From an uncultured Oscillospiraceae bacterium (lineage in GTDB: Bacteria > Bacillota > Clostridia > Oscillospirales > Oscillospiraceae), in the NCBI GenBank assembly GCA_949916125.1, contig CATLEJ010000007.1:1-35692 (forward strand): a DNA stretch of 35,692 bases, in the 5' to 3' direction. A model generated the notes under the pieces. That model was given only the letters and a program-made list of their open reading frames with translations, was not told the DNA's origin and searched no databases. The position numbers and the translations under genes are program-made. The stretch's first letter is position 1. Each line of letters begins with the position of its first letter. Positions 29,044-35,692 of this stretch are shown here, in pieces.

Positions 29044-29600
29044 TCAGACGCAGCGCCATTCCACCCGATGGGCCTCAAACCCCTCCGGGGGCGTCAGTTT
29101 GGACAGCATACGCAGGATGGCCTGCTCCGGCACCACGGCGGCGCGGCTTGCGTTGCGCCGCCGTTCTTCTCCCCACTCCGTTTCCAGGTAGACGATACGT
29201 ACCGACGCGTGGTAGTCGGTGAACAGCTCCACCGCCTCCAGCAGCTCCGCCCGATCCCCACAGGCTCGGCCCAAAATATCGGCTTTTGCCAACAGGCACA
29301 ACAGTTCTACGCTGAAATCAGGCAGAAGCTCCCCATCCGCCGCCGCTTTCAAAAGCCGTCTCGCGCCGTCCGCCTCATAAGCCGCGTGGAGGGGCAGGGT
29401 ATGGTAGCGGATGAGGGTGCACACCGTCTCCCGCAGGGCCTGTCGGTCCGGGTCCAGGCTCAACAGCCGGGCGTCTTCACGGAGATGCTCGATATGCGCC
29501 CCCGTGATATAACGGGACGGTCCCAGCAGGGCAAGGAGGGCGCTTTTGTCTTGAAATTCCCCCTCGGCCAGCACCGGCACGGGCACGATAGTCGTGGTCG
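29044..29600 (-). pseudogene. Remnant of an HD-domain / P-loop kinase (PNKP-like) protein
   Basis: HIEHLREDARLLSLDPDRQALRETVCTLIRYHTLPLHA...LLCLLAKADILGR (HD-like half) joined to FTDYHASVRIVYLETEWGEERRRNASRAAVVPEQAILRMLSKLTPPEGFEAHRVEW (kinase C-terminal half); no Walker A in between. Confidence 0.5.
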
Positions 29601-30217
29601 ATGCGTTCCTTCCAGTCCGCGCCCAGCGGTGCGCCTGCCCGCACCGCACATACCGCATCGCTGAGCACCTCGTAGTTCAGCGCAGTGCCCTCACTGTCAC
29701 TGTGGTAGTTGGCCGCCCGCTGGGGGGCGATGCCGAAATGGGCGGCGGTCTCCACCGCGTCGATGTTCGCGCCCAGGAACAGGAACTCCCAGCCGTATTT
29801 TTCCCGCTGCCGTTTTACCATCTCTTTTACCTGGGGCGCGTCATAACGGCGGCTGGCGTTTTCCATGCCGTCGGTGGTGATGACCACCAGCGTGTGCTCG
29901 GGCACGTCCTCTTTCCGGGCATATTTGTGGATGTTCCCGATGTGGTGGATGGCTCCGCCCACCGCGTCCAGCAGGGCGGTGCAGCCCCGGACATAGTATT
30001 GCTCCGCTGTCATCGGCGGCACCTCCGCCAGCGGCACCCGGTCATGGAGCACTTCGGTCTCGTTGTCAAACAGCACGGTTGACACCAGGGCTTCACCAGC
30101 CTCTTTTTTCTGCTTTTCCACCAGGGAATTGAATCCGCCGATGGTATCTGCCTCCAGGCCGCCCATGGAGCCGCTGCGGTCAAGGATGAAAACAATTTCC
30201 GTCAAACCTTTTTTCAT
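29477..30217 (-). CDS. VWA domain protein (C-terminal tail probably out of frame)
   Basis: EIVFILDRSGSMGGLEADTIGGFNSLVEKQK, VVITTDGMENASRRY; start MKKGLTE preceded by GAGGAGG. The last ~35 codons overlap the HD remnant in another frame. Confidence 0.8.
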   Translation of the reverse strand: MKKGLTEIVFILDRSGSMGGLEADTIGGFNSLVEKQKKEAGEALVSTVLFDNETEVLHDRVPLAEVPPMTAEQYYVRGCTALLDAVGGAIHHIGNIHKYARKEDVPEHTLVVITTDGMENASRRYDAPQVKEMVKRQREKYGWEFLFLGANIDAVETAAHFGIAPQRAANYHSDSEGTALNYEVLSDAVCAVRAGAPLGADWKERIDHDYRARAGAGRGGISRQKRPPCPAGTVPLYHGGAYRASP

Positions 30218-30267
30218 TCGCACAGGCCTCCTCATAAATCTCCCAGCCTTTCGGAAAGCAAAGTAAT

Positions 30268-30296
30268 ATTATCACATTTTTTCCCTTTTCTGTCGA
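30268..30296 (-). promoter_or_regulatory. Promoter upstream of the VWA gene
   Basis: Minus strand TCGACA-17 nt-GATAAT with an extended -10 TG (TGTGATAAT). Confidence 0.5.
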
Positions 30297-30340
30297 ACTC
30301 ATTTCTTCCGCCGAAAAGGGGCTGCCGCAAATGCTTCCAT

Positions 30341-30380
30341 AAAAAAGCTGAGGCTGCCGGTTTTCTCCCGACAGCCTCAG
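30341..30380 (-). terminator. Rho-independent terminator of the macrodomain gene
   Basis: Minus strand CTGAGGCTGTCGG-GAGAAAA-CCGGCAGCCTCAG followed by CTTTTTTAT. Confidence 0.85.
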
Positions 30381-30425
30381 TATAGAAGATATCCGCCTGG
30401 ATTTGGTCGCCCGCGATGCGACAAT

Positions 30426-31499
30426 TCATCCGCCCAGCAAAGGCTGGTCGAAAGCAAACAGCGCCTCATTGATCATGAGTATGTCGTAAATACCCTTGGA
30501 AATAAAAAACTCCACAATAATGTCGAACTTGTTGGAGTGGGACAGCGCAAACCCCGCCCGTTTCAGCAGTTCCGCCGTTTCCTCCAAGGATAGCTCCAGC
30601 GCCACGGAAAAGGCCAGAACAGTGGGCTTGCTGGGCCGGTAAGCGGGGTTGCTTCGGATCTTGGAAAACAGCTTCCGGTCTATGTTGGCCTTTTTGTAGC
30701 ACTGGGCATCGGTCATACCTTTTTTGTCGATGAGCCGCAGCAGGGTTTGAGAAAATCCCTCGTCCAGCTGGGCCAGCACATCGTCCAGGCAGGGTGGGAC
30801 AGCCCCCAAGGGCATGGCCGCCTGCGCGGCGAATTGGCCCATACTGTCGAGGAAACGATTTTCCTTTGGTTTGGATTCGGCCGAGGCTTCTATCTTGTCG
30901 GCCTCAGTAGGCTTGCCCTTCAGGGCGGCCCTGTACCGCCGAGCCTGTTCCACAGCGCTGTCCGAGTGCTCATCCACATAATGCTGGTCGATGTATACCG
31001 CGATATCAGCAAACAGCTTTTCCCCAATCCGATAGGTCTCCCGGTCAAAAATCACCAGGTACACTGTCATGTCGTGGCTTAACAAAAATCTGCCTATTGT
31101 CTCCATCGCTACCTGGAGAGCATCTGCCTTGGGGTAGCCATAGGCCCCAGATGAAATCAGCGGGAAAGCCACCGTCTCACACCCATTCTCCCATGCCAAA
31201 CGAAGAGAAGCACTGTAGCACGACTCCAGCAGCGCCCGTTCTCCACAGCGGCCCCCCTTCCAAATCGGGCCCACAGTGTGGACGATGTATTTACATGGCA
31301 GCCGATAGGCCCCGGTCAGCTTGGCCTGCCCCGTCTCACACCCCCCTAACGCGCGGCATTCTTCCAACAGGCCGGGCCCCGCCGCCCGGTGAATCGCTCC
31401 GTCCACCCCGCCGCCTCCCAGCAGGGAGCGGCCGGCAGCATTGACGATGGCGTCCACCTTCATGTCTGTGATGTCGTTTCGTACGATTTGGATCGGCAT
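30426..31499 (-). CDS. Macrodomain (ADP-ribose-binding) protein with a C-terminal HTH-like domain
   Basis: MPIQIVRNDITDMKVDAIVNAAGRSLLGGGGVDGAIHRAAGPGLLEEC...YIVHTVGPIW; C-terminal LLRLIDKKGMTDAQCYKKANIDRKLFSKIRSNPAYRPSKPTVLAFSVALELSLEETAELLKRAGFALS. Confidence 0.88.
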   Translation of the reverse strand: MPIQIVRNDITDMKVDAIVNAAGRSLLGGGGVDGAIHRAAGPGLLEECRALGGCETGQAKLTGAYRLPCKYIVHTVGPIWKGGRCGERALLESCYSASLRLAWENGCETVAFPLISSGAYGYPKADALQVAMETIGRFLLSHDMTVYLVIFDRETYRIGEKLFADIAVYIDQHYVDEHSDSAVEQARRYRAALKGKPTEADKIEASAESKPKENRFLDSMGQFAAQAAMPLGAVPPCLDDVLAQLDEGFSQTLLRLIDKKGMTDAQCYKKANIDRKLFSKIRSNPAYRPSKPTVLAFSVALELSLEETAELLKRAGFALSHSNKFDIIVEFFISKGIYDILMINEALFAFDQPLLGG

Positions 31500-31627
31500 A
31501 CCAGAAACCTCCCCCTCCAATATCTGAGCGATATATACCATATCACATCACGCGCCCTGGCACAACAAAATTTCTCTGATGCGGTAATCCGTTTCGCAAA
31601 CGGGGCGCAGTCTATCCCGCAAGCCGA

Positions 31628-31656
31628 TTGCAATTATATCCGAGATAACATATAAT
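31628..31656 (+). promoter_or_regulatory. Promoter for the regulator/kinase/binding-protein operon
   Basis: TTGCAA-17 nt-TATAAT, about 45 nt upstream of the regulator start. Confidence 0.6.
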
Positions 31657-31699
31657 AGGTATTATACAGGGGCAATTCCCTATTTTGAAGGGAGGCAGA

Positions 31700-32983
31700 A
31701 TGATCATGGCGTTCAACACTTTATATACCGTGCTTGTTGCCGACGACGAGGACGAGCTCCGCGAGGCGGTGTGTACCATGATCCCCTGGCAGGAGCTGGG
31801 GTTCCGGCTGGTTGGGAGCGCAAGCAACGGGCTGGACGCGCTCCAGCTGGTGGAGAAACATGAGCCGGACCTTTTGCTGACCGACATCCGTATGCCCTTC
31901 ATCTCCGGGATCGAGCTGGCCCGGCAGGTGCGCGAAATGCGCCCCACGACCAACATTGCCTTCCTCAGCGGTTATGACGACTTTGAGTACGCCCAGCGGG
32001 CCATTCAATATAACATCATCAGTTATATGCTCAAGCCGCTGACCGTGAAGGGCCTCGAAGACGAGCTGCGGATGATCCGCCAGAAAATTGACGTCCAGTT
32101 TTCCATGTTCCGTCAGGCCGTTCCCCGGAGCGATGAGCAGGGCCCTCGGACAAACGAGCTGATGGCCCTGGTGCTGGACGGCTACTCCGATCTGGACGGG
32201 AAGGCGGAGGCCTATGCCCTTCAGTGCGGCCTGCTGCAGAACAAAAACGACAGGCCCTTCTATACCGTGATGGTGTCCGTCCTGGTAAAGGGAGACGGGA
32301 CCTTTGATACGCCCGCATCCTTCGCGGACTCGGTGGACCGGCTGGCCGCCAAATACCTGCGCGGCGCCAGCTTCTTTTCCCTGAACAAGGTGGTGTCGGT
32401 GCTGTTGGGCAGCCCCGCCGATTTTGGGGAATTCCTCTATATTTTAGCCGATGAAATCACCCAGATGTCCGGCCGGGTGCTGGACAGGCGCTGCCGTGTG
32501 GGCGTCAGCCGGATGGTCGGCGACCCCGGCGCGCTTTGTGACGCCTACCGTGAGGCCATGGAGGCCATTCTCCAGGGCGACAGGGCCGAGGCGGGCGCCC
32601 AGTTTATCAGCGACCTGGAACCGGCGGTAAAGGGGGGCGAGCTGTTATGCAAGCGGGCGCTGGAGGCTTTGGAGCAGCACTACATGGATCCGGGACTTTC
32701 TCTGGTGTCGTTGAGCGGGATGCTGGACGTCAGCCCCAACCACCTGAGCGCCTGCATCAAAAAATACGCCGGCGAGACCTTTATCAATACCCTGATCCAA
32801 AAACGGATGGAGGCCGCCCGGGAGCTGCTGTCCACCCCCGGTCTGAAGATCAGGGATGTGGCGGAGCGGTGCGGCTACACGGATCAGCACTACTTCAGCT
32901 ATTGCTTCAAAAAATACTGCGGGGAATCCCCCAACTCCATGCGCCGCAGGCTGGAGGAAGAAAGGAGCGGTGAGGCGCTGTGA
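31700..32983 (+). CDS. YesN-like response regulator (receiver + AraC-type HTH)
   Basis: YTVLVADDEDELREAV, LLLTDIRMPFISGIELA, C-terminal AraC HTH (SLVSLSGMLDVSPNHLSACIKKYAGETF...IRDVAERCGYTDQHYFSYCFKKYCGESPNSMR). Start at MIMAF preceded by GGGAGG. Confidence 0.9.
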   Translation: MIMAFNTLYTVLVADDEDELREAVCTMIPWQELGFRLVGSASNGLDALQLVEKHEPDLLLTDIRMPFISGIELARQVREMRPTTNIAFLSGYDDFEYAQRAIQYNIISYMLKPLTVKGLEDELRMIRQKIDVQFSMFRQAVPRSDEQGPRTNELMALVLDGYSDLDGKAEAYALQCGLLQNKNDRPFYTVMVSVLVKGDGTFDTPASFADSVDRLAAKYLRGASFFSLNKVVSVLLGSPADFGEFLYILADEITQMSGRVLDRRCRVGVSRMVGDPGALCDAYREAMEAILQGDRAEAGAQFISDLEPAVKGGELLCKRALEALEQHYMDPGLSLVSLSGMLDVSPNHLSACIKKYAGETFINTLIQKRMEAARELLSTPGLKIRDVAERCGYTDQHYFSYCFKKYCGESPNSMRRRLEEERSGEAL

Positions 32984-34713
32984 GACGCGGTGTTTCCGGT
33001 TCCGGGATGCGAACCACCACGCTTCTGGTCCTTATGGTGGTGGGGGTGGTTTCCATCATTTTGGGCTGCTGCATTACCCTGTTTCTGGACCGCTACCGCA
33101 GCGCCATGGTGCAAAATGCCCGCACCGCCAGCGCCCAGGCCATCTCCCAGGTGTCCAACACGGTGGGCAACTACCTCCTGGATATGGAGAAAGCGATGGA
33201 CTTGGTAAAGCAGGCTATGCGGTCCAGCCCGGACAGCAGGGACGAGCAGCTGTCTACCTTTTTAAAATTCCGCCCTGATGTGGCCGCGGTCACCAGCTAC
33301 TCGGCCGCAGGGGAGCTGCTGGACTGCTGGGCTCCTGGCAGGGAACCAAAGGAGAATATCCTCCTGAATCTCTCTTTCGACCTGGAGCGGGCCCGCTCCG
33401 GCTCTTCTCCCTACATGACCGCCCCCCATGTGGTGACCCTTTTCGAGAGCTGGTATCCCTGGGTGGTCACAATGACCGCACCGCTGGACCCGCCGCCCGG
33501 CGGGGACAATATGGCGGCCTGGGTGTCCCTGGACCTCAGTTTCTCCAACATCTCCGGCTATATCAACAACGTCAGCATCGGCCAGCGGGGCTACTGTTTC
33601 CTGATGGACCGGGCGGGAAACATCGTCTACCACCCCCAGCAGCAGCTGCTGTACTCCGGGCTGAAGGATGAGGACACCGCCGCCCTGTCCGCCCTGGCGG
33701 ATGGCTCCTACGCCGATGACACGGTAATCTACAGCTTGACCGGCGTGGAAAGCAGCGACTGGCGGGTGGTGGGGGTCAGCTATGTGGACGAGCTGGTGAA
33801 CCGCAATGTGCAGGAGATGATCCGGCTGTCCATTGTCCTGGCCGCCGTTGTCCTGGCCGCCGCCCTGCTGACCAGCTGGCTCCTCTCCCAGCTGCTGGGC
33901 CGCCCCCTGCGGGACCTGGCCTCCGCCATGGAAAAATTTGAGGCCGACGCCGACCACTTTACCTACCGCCCGGTGAAGGGAACCCGGGAGGTGTGGGAGC
34001 TCTCCGGCTCCTTTGGGCATATGGTGCTGCGCATCCAGCGGCTGATATCCACCGTACGCCAGGAGGAGGTCAACCTGCGCAAGACGGAACTGAAGGCCCT
34101 CCAGGCCCAGATCAACCCCCACTTCCTGTATAACACCCTGGACTCCATCGCCTGGATGTGCGAACAGGGTCGGAGCGGCGACGCGGTGAAAATGATCCAC
34201 GCCCTGGCCAAGCTGTTCCGCATCAGCATCAGCAAGGGGCATGAGCTGATTCCCATTGCCCGGGAAATCGAGCACGCGGAAAATTATCTGGATATCCAGA
34301 GGTACCGCTATAAAAATCAGTTTACCTACAGCTTTGACGTGGACCCCGGCTGTCTGGACTACTACTGCAACAAAATCACCCTCCAGCCCATCATTGAGAA
34401 CGCTATTATGCACGGCCTGGACCTGATGGTGGATGAGGGCCACATCCATGTTCAGGTGCGCCAGGAGGGGGAGGACGTGGTGTTCCTGGTCCGGGACAAC
34501 GGCGTGGGCATGAGCCGGGAGCAGGTCCGCGCCATTCTGGAAGAGGATACCCAAAACCGCACCGGCATCGGGATTAAGAACGTGAACGACCGGCTTAGGA
34601 TCTACTTCGGCAGTCAGTACGGGCTGCACATTGCCAGCGAGCCGGACGTGGGCACCACGGTGGAGCTGCGGATGCCCAAGGTGAGGGAGGCGGGGGACTA
34701 TGAGACGAAGTAA
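32980..34713 (+). CDS. YesM-like sensor histidine kinase with an extracytoplasmic sensor domain
   Basis: TM, Cache-like region, HAMP, LQAQINPHFLYNTLDSIAWM, HATPase (PIIENAIMHGLD); GTGA overlap with the regulator. Confidence 0.92.
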   Translation: MRRGVSGSGMRTTTLLVLMVVGVVSIILGCCITLFLDRYRSAMVQNARTASAQAISQVSNTVGNYLLDMEKAMDLVKQAMRSSPDSRDEQLSTFLKFRPDVAAVTSYSAAGELLDCWAPGREPKENILLNLSFDLERARSGSSPYMTAPHVVTLFESWYPWVVTMTAPLDPPPGGDNMAAWVSLDLSFSNISGYINNVSIGQRGYCFLMDRAGNIVYHPQQQLLYSGLKDEDTAALSALADGSYADDTVIYSLTGVESSDWRVVGVSYVDELVNRNVQEMIRLSIVLAAVVLAAALLTSWLLSQLLGRPLRDLASAMEKFEADADHFTYRPVKGTREVWELSGSFGHMVLRIQRLISTVRQEEVNLRKTELKALQAQINPHFLYNTLDSIAWMCEQGRSGDAVKMIHALAKLFRISISKGHELIPIAREIEHAENYLDIQRYRYKNQFTYSFDVDPGCLDYYCNKITLQPIIENAIMHGLDLMVDEGHIHVQVRQEGEDVVFLVRDNGVGMSREQVRAILEEDTQNRTGIGIKNVNDRLRIYFGSQYGLHIASEPDVGTTVELRMPKVREAGDYETK

Positions 34714-35683
34714 ATATCTCCTCCCGGTCCTGCTGCTCGCCTGCCTGTGCGGCTGCGGGCCGGACGCCGGCCTCCCGGTCCGGCACTCGGTGGCGCTGAT
34801 CGTGAAATCCACCGACAGCGAGTTTTTCCTTTCTGTCTTCGCCGGGGCCAGGGCCGCCGCCACGGAGTACAATCTGGACCTGACCATCACCGGCCCCGAG
34901 ACGGAGGAGGACTACGAGACCCAGAATTGGATGGTCTACCAGGCGGTGGAGGACGGAGCGGAGGCCATCGTCTTTTCCGCTATTGGCTACGAGGAGAACG
35001 CCCCCGCCATCGACGCCGCCGCGGCCGCCGGAGTACAGATCGTGTCCATCGACAGCGGCGTGGGCTCAGAGCGGGTGAGCACCTATATCGGAACAGACAA
35101 TTACGCCGCCGGCCAAATGGCGGCCCGGGCGGCGCTGGAACGGATGGAGGGAACGCTGTGTGTGGGGATCGTCAACTACAATGAGGGCACCGCCAACGGC
35201 CAGGAACGGGTTCAGGGGGCGATGGACGCCCTGCGTGAGAGCGGCCGGGCCCGGATCGCAGCTGTGATCACCACTCTGGTGGACGCCCCCCGCGCCCAGA
35301 CGGATACCATCGCCTTGCTGCTGGCCCACCCGGAGGTCAATGTGCTGATGGCCTTTAACGAGCCCACCAGCGTGGGCGCGGCCCGGGCGGTGCGGACCCT
35401 GGACCGCGGGGAGGATATTTTCCTGGTGGGATTTGATTCCAATGTGGTCACCATCGACGGCCTTCAGGACGGCTGTGTGGACGCCCTCATTGTGCAAAAC
35501 CCCTACGCTATGGGATATCTGGGGGTGGAGAGCGCCTACCGGCTCCTGGCCCGGCAGGATGACGGACTGGAACCGGTGGTGGACACATCCACCCAGGTCA
35601 TCGATCGAAACAACCTTTTTACGATGGATGGCCAGAAAGCGCTCTTTGCCTTTGAACAGCCCGGAACTGGTCAAAATAACTAA
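34700..35683 (+). CDS. Periplasmic-binding-protein-like sugar-binding lipoprotein (RbsB/LacI-type fold)
   Basis: MRRSKYLLPVLLLACLCGCGPDAG lipobox region; VALIVKSTDSEFFLSVFAGARAAATEYNLDLTITGPETEEDYETQ, VSIDSGVGSERVSTYIGTDNYAAGQMAA, overlaps the kinase gene end. Confidence 0.9.
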   Translation: MRRSKYLLPVLLLACLCGCGPDAGLPVRHSVALIVKSTDSEFFLSVFAGARAAATEYNLDLTITGPETEEDYETQNWMVYQAVEDGAEAIVFSAIGYEENAPAIDAAAAAGVQIVSIDSGVGSERVSTYIGTDNYAAGQMAARAALERMEGTLCVGIVNYNEGTANGQERVQGAMDALRESGRARIAAVITTLVDAPRAQTDTIALLLAHPEVNVLMAFNEPTSVGAARAVRTLDRGEDIFLVGFDSNVVTIDGLQDGCVDALIVQNPYAMGYLGVESAYRLLARQDDGLEPVVDTSTQVIDRNNLFTMDGQKALFAFEQPGTGQNN

Positions 35684-35692
35684 ATTCGACAT

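Noticed and set aside
31500-31560. Possible minus-strand promoter for the macrodomain gene (TTGTGC-17-TATGGT)
   Set aside because: Both elements are poor matches; too weak to list as a feature.
1-35692. CRISPR arrays, tRNA or rRNA genes, transposases, integrases
   Set aside because: No regularly spaced repeats, tRNA-like cloverleaf, rRNA sequence or transposase/integrase motif recognised; a tRNAscan/Infernal run would be needed to be certain.

Overview
The window looks like a GC-rich Firmicutes genome, probably a gut Oscillospiraceae/Clostridia relative (inferred from protein style, not from a marker gene). It has four parts. (A) ~1-12.2 kb, all minus strand: a T7SSb-like locus with an EssC/YukB ATPase, a YukD/EsaB-like protein, five WXG100-like proteins plus one helical protein lacking WXG, a secreted-VWA/TM/cytoplasmic-FHA protein, a TM-FHA protein, a DUF4176-like protein, a two-TM protein and an LXG-like putative effector. 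A 164-bp MITE-like palindromic element sits inside it. A consensus promoter starts the locus. EsaA, EssA and EssB were not recognised in the window. (B) ~12.4-27.4 kb: a minus-strand glycan operon (GH94 phosphorylase, phosphohexomutase, YesM-like kinase, CUT1 binding protein and two permeases, YesN-like regulator), divergent from a large secreted GH101 endo-alpha-N-acetylgalactosaminidase with C-terminal SLH repeats. (C) ~27.7-31.5 kb, minus strand: an ADP-ribose-themed cluster (macrodomain-HTH, VWA, HD/P-loop-kinase remnant, microbial PARG fused to an ADP-ribosylglycohydrolase), of which at least two members look internally deleted or frameshifted. (D) ~31.6-35.7 kb, plus strand: regulator/kinase/sugar-binding lipoprotein, a three-component sugar-sensing arrangement. 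All calls are by eye from the sequence and the supplied ORF track; no database search was run.
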